A DNA stretch of 64,000 nt from Thalassobius sp965218685 (lineage in GTDB: Bacteria; Pseudomonadota; Alphaproteobacteria; Rhodobacterales; Rhodobacteraceae). Position 1 is the stretch's first letter, and each line of letters opens with the position of its first letter. Shown piece by piece: positions 26,282-34,846 of this stretch. The notes under the pieces are model-generated. The model was not told the DNA's origin and searched no databases. It saw nothing but the letters and a program-made list of their open reading frames with translations. The position numbers and the translations under genes were made by a program. Where the stretch lies: assembly GCF_965218685.1 (NCBI RefSeq), contig NZ_OZ244657.1, positions 3,224,001 through 3,288,000 on the forward strand, given 5' to 3'.

Positions 26282-26309
26282 GACCGCGCGCCATCTGTAG
26301 CGCGCGGTC
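26282..26309. terminator. GC-rich hairpin after the flavoprotein operon
   Basis: A 9-bp stem GACCGCGCG / CGCGCGGTC with a 10-nt loop, 13 bp past the 80-aa gene on the minus strand. There is no real T tract, so termination may be weak or the hairpin may only stabilise mRNA. Confidence 0.45.
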
Positions 26310-26321
26310 CCAGGGCAGGCC

Positions 26322-26564
26322 TTAGGGCTGACGTTTTTTCTTGTCCTTGGCCGGCTTGGATTTGCGCAGCAGGATGGTAAGGATGAACCAGATGGTTTTC
26401 AGGTCCAGCATCTTTAGCGCAGCGCGGGCCTCTTCTGGGGACAGTTTCGCCGTCATCGGCATCGCCCCGAAGATTTTTCCCTTGATGACCAAAAAGTTAC
26501 GATCATCCGCTTCCAGCTTGGACACGGTCATCAGCTCTTTGCCGGTGTTATCCAGAAGTTTCAT
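26322..26564 (-). CDS. Unknown 80-residue protein coupled to the flavoprotein gene
   Basis: It starts MKLLDNTGKELMTVSKLEAD with ATG 26562-26564 overlapping the flavoprotein TAA by one base (TAATG), so translation is coupled. Residues 1-50 look like a small soluble fold (FLVIKGKIFGAMPMTAKLSP, then a helix EEARAALKML). Residues about 53-67 (LDLKTIWFILTILLRK) form a hydrophobic segment, and the tail is Lys-rich (KPAKDKKKRQP). It may be a membrane-tethered accessory or partner of the oxidoreductase. No family recognised. Confidence 0.7.
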   Translation of the reverse strand: MKLLDNTGKELMTVSKLEADDRNFLVIKGKIFGAMPMTAKLSPEEARAALKMLDLKTIWFILTILLRKSKPAKDKKKRQP

Positions 26565-28144
26565 TACGCGATCACCCTTTCGAAATCGATATCCATGTCA
26601 TCGAACATACGCAGCGCCGTGGCGCGGCCCGCACCATAGACGCCCCCGCCCGGATGCATGAACGGGCCCACCAGATACAGGCTCTCGACGCCGGGCACGG
26701 TGTACTGGCCCAGATCGGGGGTCGGGCGGTGACCCATGGTTTGGTACATGTACGGCGCGCAGCCATGCATATCGCCTTTGACGAACGAGTTGGGCGAGGA
26801 CCGCTCCATATCCAGCGGCGACCAGTGCGAGGCGCCGATGATGTTGTCATCCGTCAGGTTGGGAATGAAGGGCTGATACTGTTTCAGGGTCTCGGCCGCA
26901 TATTCCTCTTTGTAGTCGTCCCAGTATTCGGGGGTTTTGCCCTCGATGCAGTAGGGCGCCATGGTGATCGAATGGAAGATCCCCGCCCCTTCGGGGGCAC
27001 GCGTCGGATCGCCATGGGTTTCATCGCCGCCGCCCAGCAGACGGCGCGGCGTGATCCGACCCCGACGCAAAAAGGCGAAATCATCCATGAACGAGGTCAT
27101 GTCCTCGTAGGGGAAATACTCCAGCATGGTCGCGGTGGTGATCTCTTCGCCCGCGGCATATTTGGTGCGCTCTTTCAGGTCATAGTGCGACACGAACAGC
27201 GATTGCGGCGACGGGTTCACCGCCTTGGCGCGGCGATCCACGGCCTCGTCGATGCCTTCGACGAATTTCGACAGGACATGCGGGTGCAAAGCGGCGACCA
27301 CGCCTTCTTTGCCGCGAATTTCCTCGCCATCGTTCAGGCGCAGGCCAACGGCCTCGCCGCTTTCGATCAGCACCTTGTCGACTTCGGCATTATAGCGGAT
27401 TTCCCCGCCCTGATCTTCAAAACAGCGCACCAAGGCATCGGTCAGACCACCCGAGCCGCCAACCGGCTGGGACACGCCCCATTTGTGGATGATACCGGGC
27501 ATCAGGAAAATACCCATGCCAGTGCCCAGATCGTCAGGCAGCTGCAGGTTCTCCGACACCAGTTTCAACAGGTGGATCTTGATGTGATCGCCTTCGAAAT
27601 ACTGGTTCACCAGATCAAGCGAAGAGCGGCTCATGGCGTCCAGCAACAGGCGCCCCTCGTCCGAGCTGTCCAGCATGGCCATGAAGGCGCCAAAGGGAAT
27701 GGGCGGCGAATACAGACCCGAGGTGATGATCGGCAGCATCTCCATCGAGCGCGTCGCAAAGGCACGATAGGTCTCGGCGTCCTTGGCGTTGAACTTGGCG
27801 ATCTCCTGACAGGTCTTATCCAGATCCTTGTAGGTGATCAGCGTCTTGTTATCTGGAAAAATCGAGGCATAGGGCACATCCGAGTAGCGATAGTTCAGAC
27901 CGTACTTGGATTTCAGCTCCAACTCGTCCTCGGTCAGCATCGGGTTGCCCTGGATCATGATATGGCACGAGCTGTGCAGGTCATGACGGTAGCCCGGATT
28001 GTTCAGCTCTTGCGTAACCACACCGCCGCCGGGAAAGCTTTGACGTTCCAGGATCAGCACCTTTTTGCCCGCGCGGGCAAGGTAACAACCGGCTGTCAGG
28101 CCGTTATGCCCCGCGCCCATTATCACAACATCATAATTCGACAT
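26564..28144 (-). CDS. Phytoene-desaturase/PYROXD2-like FAD oxidoreductase
   Basis: A 526-residue flavoprotein. The N-terminal dinucleotide motif is VVIMGAGHNGLTAGCYLARA (residues 6-25), followed by VLILERQSFPGGGV. The C-terminal FAD signature is YLVGPFMHPGGGVYGAGRAT (about 492-511). Carotenoid genes are absent, so it more likely belongs to the PYROXD2-like group found in degradation loci, acting as an oxidase or dehydrogenase on a hydrophobic substrate. The 80-aa gene overlaps its stop by one base. Confidence 0.85.
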   Translation of the reverse strand: MSNYDVVIMGAGHNGLTAGCYLARAGKKVLILERQSFPGGGVVTQELNNPGYRHDLHSSCHIMIQGNPMLTEDELELKSKYGLNYRYSDVPYASIFPDNKTLITYKDLDKTCQEIAKFNAKDAETYRAFATRSMEMLPIITSGLYSPPIPFGAFMAMLDSSDEGRLLLDAMSRSSLDLVNQYFEGDHIKIHLLKLVSENLQLPDDLGTGMGIFLMPGIIHKWGVSQPVGGSGGLTDALVRCFEDQGGEIRYNAEVDKVLIESGEAVGLRLNDGEEIRGKEGVVAALHPHVLSKFVEGIDEAVDRRAKAVNPSPQSLFVSHYDLKERTKYAAGEEITTATMLEYFPYEDMTSFMDDFAFLRRGRITPRRLLGGGDETHGDPTRAPEGAGIFHSITMAPYCIEGKTPEYWDDYKEEYAAETLKQYQPFIPNLTDDNIIGASHWSPLDMERSSPNSFVKGDMHGCAPYMYQTMGHRPTPDLGQYTVPGVESLYLVGPFMHPGGGVYGAGRATALRMFDDMDIDFERVIA

Positions 28145-28306
28145 GTTTTCCTCCCGTCGGATCTGTTCGTTCCGCTAGTCATACGCAGAATTTTCCACCC
28201 CAAAAGAAGGCACATTGATGTGCCCGAGCAATTCGCCCTTATCTATCGGCGTCACCGATATGCCGCATTGAAGGAAACGAATTGCCTGCTGGCTCGCCTC
28301 GGTTAA

Positions 28307-28323
28307 TTGTACAGTTGATCAAA
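28307..28323. promoter_or_regulatory. Candidate operator, site 4 of the TTTGGTTG motif
   Basis: On the minus strand TTTGATCAACTGTACAA; it matches site 1 at 12 of 17 bases. It lies in the 216-bp gap between the divergent flavoprotein (28144) and cupin (28361) genes and could control both. Confidence 0.3.
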
Positions 28324-28360
28324 CAACGCGCTGCGGGCGCTCTGACAAGCAGGAAGAACA

Positions 28361-28972
28361 ATGGCAAAACGAACCGTCAGACGTGTGGTGACCGGCCATG
28401 ACCAGACCGGCAAAGCGATTGTCCTGAGTGACGGAGAACCGCCCCATGTGACACGGTCAGACGTCCAGCCCGGTCTGGCGTTTTACGAGCTGTGGAACAC
28501 CCGCCAGATGCCCGCTGAAGTGACCCCCGCAGAGCCAGAACCCACGGACCTGCATCGCGACACCGAACCGCCCAGAAATGGCGTGGTCGTGCGCTTTGTC
28601 GACATCCCGCCCGAGGGCCAGGACGGCCCGGACTTTGACAAGGACACCGCACGCAAGCTGTTCGATGCGGTAGGTCTGGCAGAAAACGCCGAACACGTGA
28701 TCCCCGGACGTCATCCGCTGATGCATCGCACCGAAAGCGTGGATTACGGCATCGTTCTGGAGGGGCAGATCGTGCTGTTGTTGGATGATTCCGAGGTCGT
28801 TCTGGAAGAGGGTGAATTCGTCGTTCAACGCGGCACGATTCACGCCTGGACCAACCGCACCGATCGCATTTGCCGCATGGCTTTCGTCCTGACAGATGGC
28901 CGCTACGACCCGGAACTGGCACGCCAACAGCAACGACATGACGACCGCTTGAAAGAGGCGCACAATGACTGA
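28361..28972 (+). CDS. Cupin-domain protein
   Basis: A 203-residue cytoplasmic protein. The cupin domain is in the C-terminal half (about 115-190): MHRTESVDYGIVLEGQIVLL, then LEEGEFVVQRGTIHAWTNRT. The canonical first-motif histidines are reduced to one His plus Glu, so metal binding is uncertain. It overlaps the following VOC gene by 8 nt, indicating one operon (cupin, VOC, SDR, ABM). The role is unknown; such cupins often sit in aromatic-degradation loci. Confidence 0.8.
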   Translation: MAKRTVRRVVTGHDQTGKAIVLSDGEPPHVTRSDVQPGLAFYELWNTRQMPAEVTPAEPEPTDLHRDTEPPRNGVVVRFVDIPPEGQDGPDFDKDTARKLFDAVGLAENAEHVIPGRHPLMHRTESVDYGIVLEGQIVLLLDDSEVVLEEGEFVVQRGTIHAWTNRTDRICRMAFVLTDGRYDPELARQQQRHDDRLKEAHND

Positions 28973-29453
28973 GGGGCTCTTTCCCGATCTGAAATGGCAT
29001 CATGTCGGTTTCTCGGTCAATGACATCAAGGCCGCGATTGAATTCTACGGTGATGTGTTTGGGATGGTGGTCGAGGATCGCAAATACATCCCCCCCATCG
29101 ACACGCATCTGGTTTTTTTGCGCCGCGATGACTTTCGGTTTGAGATCTTTCAAAAGGCAGGATCGACCCCGGTGCCAGCCCATCGTCAGGCCCCCAACAC
29201 AGACCTGGCAGAACAGGGCACCAAGCATCCCTGTTTTTCGGTGGGTAACTGCCAGCGCGCGTTGGACATCCTGCACGCTCGGCCCGATGTTCAGATCATT
29301 GGCATCATCCGAAAACCCGGCGACCCAATGATTGCCGAAGAGAATCCGACACTTGGACCAGATGATCCGCGCCCTCCTGCGGCCGCTTTCTTCTTCAAGG
29401 ACCCCTGTGATCTGATTGTGGAAATCGTGGATGCTCAGAATTTTCCCACCTAA
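28965..29453 (+). CDS. VOC-family protein (glyoxalase/dioxygenase superfamily)
   Basis: A 162-residue single VOC unit: KWHHVGFSVNDIKAAIEFYG at 10-29, FEIFQKAGS with a probable metal Glu, KHPCFSVGN, and a final strand DPCDLIVEIVDAQ with the second Glu. His and Glu ligands suggest a metal isomerase, lyase or dioxygenase. Start overlaps the cupin stop. Confidence 0.82.
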   Translation: MTEGLFPDLKWHHVGFSVNDIKAAIEFYGDVFGMVVEDRKYIPPIDTHLVFLRRDDFRFEIFQKAGSTPVPAHRQAPNTDLAEQGTKHPCFSVGNCQRALDILHARPDVQIIGIIRKPGDPMIAEENPTLGPDDPRPPAAAFFFKDPCDLIVEIVDAQNFPT

Positions 29454-29534
29454 GCGCCAGCCCTGCAGGTACACAAATGTGCCTAATTGCGTGGTCCTGT
29501 CCCCCGCGGCACAAACAAGCAAAACGGAGACATC

Positions 29535-30347
29535 ATGCACTACGATTTAGAGAACAAAGCCGCCATTGTCACCGGCGGCGCAGGTGGAATTGGTGGGGCT
29601 GTCAGCTCGATCCTGGCCGCCAGCGGTGCCAAAGTTCTGGTCGCCGACATTTCGGACGATGCTGCCGAGGCGAAAGCGGCTGACATCCGTGCTGCGGGGG
29701 GTGAAGCCACTCATTTTCAGATGGATCTGGAACGCGAATCCGACATCAAAGCGATGTTTGAAAAGACAATGGACACCTATGGCCGTCTGGATTTCCTGGA
29801 CAACAACGCGGCGCTTTTGACACCCGAAGTGGCCCATAATGACGGCAATATCGAGAATATGAACACCGAGGTCTGGGATCGGTCATTCGCTGTAAATACC
29901 CGTGGCACCATGCTGTGTTGCCGCGAAGCGTTACGGATCATGTCACCGCAAGGGGGAGGCTCGATCGTCAACACGGCCTCGAACCTGGCATTGCAAGGCC
30001 ATGTGATCCAGGCAGCTTATTCGTCGTCCAAGGCGGCGGTGATCCAGATGACCCGCGCCATTGCCACCAGCCACGGCCACAAGGGCATTCGCTGCAATGC
30101 GGTCCTGCCCGGCCTGACCGGCACCAAGGCCGCGCTTGAAAACCTGCCGCACGAGTTGCACTCGGCCGTGCTGAGCGAAACGCCTGTTGGCTTCTTGGGA
30201 GTTCCCGAAGATATCGCGCATCTGGTGGTCTTTCTGGCCTCGGACGCGGCGCGCAATATCACCGGTCAGACCATGGCCTCGGACGGAGGAACCTCGATCC
30301 ACGTACCCGGCTATGCCCGCCTGAAACCTTTCTTCGAAGGAGCTTAG
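29535..30347 (+). CDS. SDR oxidoreductase
   Basis: A 270-residue classical SDR; ATG 29535 (MHYDLENKAAIVTGGAGGIG) has CGGAGA just upstream, so the longer frame from 29487 is not used. Motifs: TGGAGGIGG, NNAALL, NTASNLALQ, YSSSK, CNAVLPGLTGTKA and SDGGTSIHVPG near the end. Two base pairs separate it from the ABM gene. Confidence 0.87.
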   Translation: MHYDLENKAAIVTGGAGGIGGAVSSILAASGAKVLVADISDDAAEAKAADIRAAGGEATHFQMDLERESDIKAMFEKTMDTYGRLDFLDNNAALLTPEVAHNDGNIENMNTEVWDRSFAVNTRGTMLCCREALRIMSPQGGGSIVNTASNLALQGHVIQAAYSSSKAAVIQMTRAIATSHGHKGIRCNAVLPGLTGTKAALENLPHELHSAVLSETPVGFLGVPEDIAHLVVFLASDAARNITGQTMASDGGTSIHVPGYARLKPFFEGA

Positions 30348-30349
30348 TT

Positions 30350-30658
30350 ATGATTATCGAAGTCGCTCATATAACCGTGACCCCCGGGTCTGGTGCCGAA
30401 TTTGAAGCCGCCGTCACCGAGGCGATCAATGTGTTCCGCCAAGCCAAGGGCTGTCGGGGTCTGCATCTGCAAAAATGCACCGAGGCCCCTGACGAATACG
30501 AGGTCATCATCCGCTGGGAGACGCTGGAAAACCACACCATCGATTTCCGCGAAGGCCCGCTGTTTCAAGACTGGCGCGGATTGGTCGGCGGTTTCTTTGC
30601 CAAACCGCCCGAAGTCAAGCACTACGAAGTCGTCGTGCCGCGCGCTGATTTCACCTGA
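30350..30658 (+). CDS. Antibiotic biosynthesis monooxygenase (ABM)-domain protein
   Basis: A 102-residue ferredoxin-like ABM domain: MIIEVAHITVTPGSGAEFEA, GCRGLHLQKCTEAPDEYEVI, then RWETLENHTIDFREGPLFQD. These small dimeric proteins include cofactor-free monooxygenases, quinol oxidases and simple binding proteins. Last gene of the cupin-VOC-SDR-ABM operon, ended by a hairpin. Confidence 0.85.
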   Translation: MIIEVAHITVTPGSGAEFEAAVTEAINVFRQAKGCRGLHLQKCTEAPDEYEVIIRWETLENHTIDFREGPLFQDWRGLVGGFFAKPPEVKHYEVVVPRADFT

Positions 30659-30678
30659 ACCCACGGCGCAGAGCAGCC

Positions 30679-30708
30679 AAGGGGCATTCAGCGGATTGGA
30701 TGCCCCTT
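30679..30708. terminator. Bidirectional hairpin between convergent operons
   Basis: A 9-bp stem AAGGGGCAT / ATGCCCCTT with a 12-nt loop; it touches the stop codon of the cupin gene on the minus strand. T tracts are short. Confidence 0.6.
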
Positions 30709-31040
30709 CAAAGAAACTGTACCGGCTTGGCCCATTGCAGCAGGGCGACACAGCCGTTTTCGCTCCAGACTTCGTGCTGCGTGCCTTTGAAATTCAACAC
30801 GAAATCCCCTGCATGATAGGTTCCATGCGCGTCCGATTGCGCGCCCTCCAGGATCAGAACAGATTCCGTTGCGGGGTGAAAATGCAGCGGAGCACGCGCC
30901 CCGGGTTCGTACTTCAACAGGGCAATTGCAGGTTCGCCCTGCTCTAGCCAATGGATGGTTATCCCGGGCTTGAACGGCTCGAAGGGCAGGTCCGCCCAAC
31001 CTCGGGCCAGGATACCCGAAAGGACATAGTTATCCGGCAT
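30708..31040 (-). CDS. Small cupin protein, last gene of the biuret operon
   Basis: A 110-residue single cupin; ATG 31040 follows GGAGG and overlaps the cysteine-hydrolase stop by 11 nt. Motif 1 is PGARAPLHFHPATESVLILE (His53, His55, Glu59 as metal ligands) and motif 2 GDFVLNFKGTQHEVWSENG with His89. It resembles ChrR-type cupins. The intact metal site suggests an enzyme or a metal-sensing protein, but the function in ureide breakdown is unknown. Confidence 0.8.
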   Translation of the reverse strand: MPDNYVLSGILARGWADLPFEPFKPGITIHWLEQGEPAIALLKYEPGARAPLHFHPATESVLILEGAQSDAHGTYHAGDFVLNFKGTQHEVWSENGCVALLQWAKPVQFL

Positions 31041-31701
31041 CCAAACCTCCGACGATCGTGTCCACATCTGCCGCCCAGCCAACAATTCCGCCTTGCGCGG
31101 TGATCATTTGGATCGCCGAAGCCTTGAAGGCTGGAAAATAGCTTTCGGTCGCGTCCGTCGCAAGCAGACAGTCATAGCCGCGGTCATTGGCCTCGCGCAT
31201 GGTGGTTTGCACGCAAACCTCGGTGGTGACGCCTGCAAAGATCAGTTGCTTCAGGCCAAGGCCCTGCAAAATCTCGCTAAATTCGGTCGCATAGAATGCC
31301 CCCTTGCCCGGTTTGTCGATCACATATTCACCGTCTGCGGGGTAGAGTTCCGGGATGATGTCCGCCCCCGGCTGGCCCGAGATCAGGATGCGCCCCATCG
31401 GGCCGTCGTCCCCGATCCGCAGGCTGGGATTGCCCCGGCTTCGCTTGGCCTCGGGCAGATCGGACAGGTCAGGTTTGTGACATTCGCGGGTGTGGATCAC
31501 CGGCAGTCCCGCCACGCGAAACGCCTGTAGCAATCGCTGCGCCGGTGGGATTGCTGCCCGCAGCAGGCTAACGTCATTGCCCAAGGTTTCACCAAATCCT
31601 CCGGGCTCCATGAAATCGCGCTGAAAGTCGATCATCACCAACCCAATAGCCTTGGGATCATATGTAAAATCAAAAGGTTGCGCCGAAATCACTGCCATCA
31701 T
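31030..31701 (-). CDS. Cysteine hydrolase (isochorismatase fold), candidate triuret or carbamoyl amidohydrolase
   Basis: A 223-residue enzyme related to BiuH. Catalytic residues: Asp25 (MIDFQRDF), Lys130 (VIDKPGKGAF) and Cys163 (TTEVCVQTTMREANDRG). Segments DIIPELYPADGEYVIDKPGK and PVIHTRECHKPDLSDLPEAK parallel the BiuH next door, so it probably acts on a similar acylurea such as triuret; N-carbamoylsarcosine amidase is another possible activity. Start is either of two tandem ATGs (31701 or 31698). It overlaps the ATPase gene by 4 nt. Confidence 0.85.
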   Translation of the reverse strand: MMAVISAQPFDFTYDPKAIGLVMIDFQRDFMEPGGFGETLGNDVSLLRAAIPPAQRLLQAFRVAGLPVIHTRECHKPDLSDLPEAKRSRGNPSLRIGDDGPMGRILISGQPGADIIPELYPADGEYVIDKPGKGAFYATEFSEILQGLGLKQLIFAGVTTEVCVQTTMREANDRGYDCLLATDATESYFPAFKASAIQMITAQGGIVGWAADVDTIVGGLDAG

Positions 31702-33230
31702 GCATGCCCTGCCATATAGGTGCCGATCTGGGCCGTGTCGGCCTTTGCGGCAGTAGTTTCAAAGGCGATCTTTCCCTCGCTCATTACCAGAATCCTGTCG
31801 CTCAGCTCCAGTATCTCGTCCAGATCCTCGCTGATCAGCAATACGGCCACCCCCTGGTTCCGCGCGGTCACAATCCGCTCGCGTATGGCTGCGACAGCGG
31901 CGAAATCCAGCCCGAAACACGGGTTCGCCACGATCAGCAAGTCCACGTCCCCGGTCAGTTCGCGCGCCAGCACCGCGCGCTGTACGTTCCCCCCAGACAA
32001 AGCCGAGATCGGGCTGTGTGGCGAGGTTGTCTTGACCTTGAATTCAGCGATCCGGTCGTGGGCATTTTCCATGATCTGACGCGTGTTTTTCCAGAATTTG
32101 GGCCGCGCGCCCTGCCCCTTGTCGAACAGACGAAAGGCCAGGTTTTCGGCCACGCTCATTGAGGGTGCACAGGCATTTTGCAGCGGTTCTTCGGGCAGAT
32201 AGCGCACCTTCAAAGCTGCTGCCTGGCGCCGAGTGGCCTTGAATTCCGTGTCTTTGACCCGGATCGCCCCACCCGTCAGTTTGCGCTGGCCTGTCAGCAT
32301 TTCCATCAGCTCGGTCTGGCCGTTACCAGAGACGCCTGCAATGCCCAGAATCTCGCCTGCCCTGACTTGCAACGCGTCGATCTGGATGGCTTTCAACCCG
32401 CTGCGATCGCGCGCCATTGCGCCATCAAGCGACAGTACAACAGCACCTTCCGTTTCGGTGCGCTGCGTGTCGTGACCCTGGGGTTGGCCACCCATCATCA
32501 TGCGGGCCATGTCGTCCCGGCTCAGGTCCGCAACCCGCCCCGATCCGGCCAACCGCCCCCGCCGCAGCACGGAAACATCATCGGCAAATTGCGTCACCTC
32601 GCGGAATTTGTGGGTGATCATCAGAACCGAGATTTGCCCGGCCTCGCACAGCGACCGAACGTGGCCCAGCACCTCGTCTGCCTCGGCCGGGGTCAGAACC
32701 GAGGTCGGCTCGTCCAGGATCAAAAACCGGCTGCCCAGATAAAGCTGTTTCAGGATCTCCAGCTTCTGCTTTTCCCCGGCCGCCAACGTTCTGACAGGCC
32801 GGTCCAGGGGCACTTTGAATGGCATCTGGTCCAGAAAGGCCGTCAGGGCTGCGCGCTCTTTTTGCCAGGAGATGACCGCAGGCGCGTCGGCGCGGCTGAT
32901 CAGCAGGTTTTCCGCCCCAGTCAACGACGGCACCAGCGTGAAGTGCTGATACACCATCCCAAGGCCCAGTTTCTGTGCATCAACCGGGTCGCGAACCCGC
33001 TTTTCCTGACCGTCCACCAACAGGCCGCCTTGGGTGGCGTGGTAGAACCCCATGATGCATTTTACCAGCGTGGATTTCCCCGCACCGTTTTCGCCCAGCA
33101 AAGCGTGAAACGTTCCCGGACGGACGTTCAGCGTGACGTCATCCAATGCAGTGAAATCGCCGAATTTCATGGTCATCGCCACGGCCTCGACCCCGATGGC
33201 GCCCGTGGGCAAAGCGGGTTCGTGGCTCAT
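31698..33230 (-). CDS. BMP-type ABC transporter ATP-binding protein (tandem ATPase)
   Basis: A 510-residue protein with two ATPase domains, as in nucleoside importers (NupA/YufO) and RbsA. Domain 1: Walker A LLGENGAGKSTL, signature LAAGEKQKLEIL, Walker B FLILDEPTS. Domain 2 has a degenerate Walker A (GIAGVSGNGQTEL) and LSGGNVQRAVLAREL, so only one site is likely catalytic, which is normal here. It overlaps biuH by 4 nt and the downstream hydrolase by 4 nt. Confidence 0.93.
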   Translation of the reverse strand: MSHEPALPTGAIGVEAVAMTMKFGDFTALDDVTLNVRPGTFHALLGENGAGKSTLVKCIMGFYHATQGGLLVDGQEKRVRDPVDAQKLGLGMVYQHFTLVPSLTGAENLLISRADAPAVISWQKERAALTAFLDQMPFKVPLDRPVRTLAAGEKQKLEILKQLYLGSRFLILDEPTSVLTPAEADEVLGHVRSLCEAGQISVLMITHKFREVTQFADDVSVLRRGRLAGSGRVADLSRDDMARMMMGGQPQGHDTQRTETEGAVVLSLDGAMARDRSGLKAIQIDALQVRAGEILGIAGVSGNGQTELMEMLTGQRKLTGGAIRVKDTEFKATRRQAAALKVRYLPEEPLQNACAPSMSVAENLAFRLFDKGQGARPKFWKNTRQIMENAHDRIAEFKVKTTSPHSPISALSGGNVQRAVLARELTGDVDLLIVANPCFGLDFAAVAAIRERIVTARNQGVAVLLISEDLDEILELSDRILVMSEGKIAFETTAAKADTAQIGTYMAGHA

Positions 33231-33904
33231 GGCAGTTGCGCGATCAGCGTCGCGCTGTCCGAGACCGAGCCAAAGACCCCGCCTTGCATCTTCACCATCT
33301 TGATCGCCGCGTCATGGTTACCCTTGTCGGTGGCCCCGCAGCAATCTTCGACCAGAAGACATTCAAACCCGCGGTCGTTCGCCTCGCGCATGGTGGTGTG
33401 CACGCAGACATCTGTAGTGATCCCGGTCAGCAGCAGGTTTTCGATGCCCCGCGTACGCAGCAACAGCTCCAGATCGGTGGCGCAAAAGCTGCCCTTGCCC
33501 GGCTTGTCGATGATCGGCTCGCCGTCCATAGGGTACAGCTCGGGGATGATGTCCCAGCCCGGCTCGCCCCGGATCAGGATCTTGCCACACGGGCCGGCAT
33601 CGCCAATGCCCGCGCCGATTTGCTGACTGCGCCAGCGTTTATTGGGCGGCAAATCCGTCAGGTCGGGACGGTGCCCCTCGCGCGTGTGGATAATGTGGTA
33701 GCCCTTGGCACGCATATCCGCCAGCAACGCCTTAATCGGCTTGATCGGCGCCTGTGTCAGCGACAGATCATAGCCCATCGCGTCCACATATCCGCCCTTG
33801 CCGCAGAAATCCGTCTGCATGTCGATGATGATCAGCGCCGTGTTGTCAGGCCGCAAGTCGCCGTTATAGGGCCAGTTATAGGGGTCCGAGTCGATATAGC
33901 TCAT
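33227..33904 (-). CDS. biuH: Biuret amidohydrolase
   Basis: A 225-residue cysteine hydrolase converting biuret to allophanate and ammonia. The N-terminus DPYNWPYNGDLRPDNTALII then DMQTDFCGKGGYVDAMGYDL is, from memory, nearly the same as Rhizobium leguminosarum BiuH. The triad is Asp28, Lys134 and Cys167, each exactly 8 less than the reported BiuH D36/K142/C175. KMVKMQGGVFGSVSDSA at the C-terminus also matches. It lies between the permease and ATPase genes with a 4-nt overlap, so importer and enzyme are made together, and AtzF for the next step is divergent from the local LysR gene. Confidence 0.93.
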   Translation of the reverse strand: MSYIDSDPYNWPYNGDLRPDNTALIIIDMQTDFCGKGGYVDAMGYDLSLTQAPIKPIKALLADMRAKGYHIIHTREGHRPDLTDLPPNKRWRSQQIGAGIGDAGPCGKILIRGEPGWDIIPELYPMDGEPIIDKPGKGSFCATDLELLLRTRGIENLLLTGITTDVCVHTTMREANDRGFECLLVEDCCGATDKGNHDAAIKMVKMQGGVFGSVSDSATLIAQLP

Positions 33905-33916
33905 GTAGGGTGGCTC

Positions 33917-34846
33917 CTATTTGGTTATGCTCAGCTCGCCGGGGGCGCCGTCCATGGCCTTGTCCGGTGAGGAAGTGAGGATAAGCAGACCCAGCGTCAG
34001 CACGTAGGGCGCCGCGAAGAAAAGGTAGTAGCCGCTGGTCACGCCAACAGATTGCAGCGCCGGACCCAAGGCCCCGGCCCCGCCAAACAGCAGCGCCGCC
34101 CAGAAACAATTAATGGGGTTCCAGCGGGCGAAAATCACAAGAGCCACGGCCATCAGGCCCTGACCCGAACTGACCCCCTCGTTCCAGCTTCCGGGGTAGT
34201 AAAGCGACAGATAGGCGCCGCCGATCCCGGCCAGCGCGCCGCCAGCAGCGGTGGCCAGCAAGCGCACGGTATTGGGGTTCAGACCGATGGCGCGGGCCGC
34301 ATCGGTGCTGTCGCCCACAACGCGGATCGTCAGGCCCACGCGGGTGGACCGGAACATCCAGGCCAGCCCCACTGCAAGGGCCGCTCCGATGATGAATAGC
34401 GCGTTCACCTGCAATGCGGCCTGTACTTGCGGGATACCCGACCACCAACCAAGGGAAAACGCGGGCAAATCGGGCGCGACGGGCTGGATATAGGGTTTGC
34501 CAAAGAAAAAGGCCAAGCCCATCCCCAACAGCATCAACGCGATCCCGATGGCAATGTCATTGACGCCTTTGAACTTGCAGATCCAGCCGTGAAACAGGCC
34601 GAAAACGGCGCCGGCCAATGCCGCGGCCAGAACGCCCATCCAGGCAGAGCCCGTTTCAAACGCAATGGCATAGCCGGACATGGCGCCGAACACCAAGATG
34701 CCTTCCAGGCCCAGATTGATGCGCCCCGAGCGTTCGGTCAGGCATTCGCCAAGCGACACGAACAAGAACGGCGTGGACACCCGGATTGCGCCCCCGATGA
34801 TGGCCAGCGGAACGCCCCAAAGGCCGATATCTGCGGCGGTGCTCAT
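33917..34846 (-). CDS. BMP-type ABC transporter permease 2
   Basis: A 309-residue membrane protein with about nine helices, homologous to NupQ/YufQ. Motifs: FVSLGECLTERSGRINLGLE (about 29-48), GLTIRVVGDSTDAARAIGLN near 170 and GGALAGIGGAYLSLYYPGSW near 205. Overlaps permease 1 by 4 nt; 12 bp separate it from biuH. Confidence 0.92.
   Translation of the reverse strand: MSTAADIGLWGVPLAIIGGAIRVSTPFLFVSLGECLTERSGRINLGLEGILVFGAMSGYAIAFETGSAWMGVLAAALAGAVFGLFHGWICKFKGVNDIAIGIALMLLGMGLAFFFGKPYIQPVAPDLPAFSLGWWSGIPQVQAALQVNALFIIGAALAVGLAWMFRSTRVGLTIRVVGDSTDAARAIGLNPNTVRLLATAAGGALAGIGGAYLSLYYPGSWNEGVSSGQGLMAVALVIFARWNPINCFWAALLFGGAGALGPALQSVGVTSGYYLFFAAPYVLTLGLLILTSSPDKAMDGAPGELSITK

Noticed and set aside
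26564..28144. Carotenoid phytoene desaturase (crtI)
   Set aside because: No other carotenoid genes; the C-terminal signature is shared with PYROXD2-like oxidoreductases in degradation loci.
26654..28306. Plus-strand open frame of 550 codons opposite the flavoprotein gene
   Set aside because: Mirror frame of a clear 526-residue flavoprotein; no family motifs.
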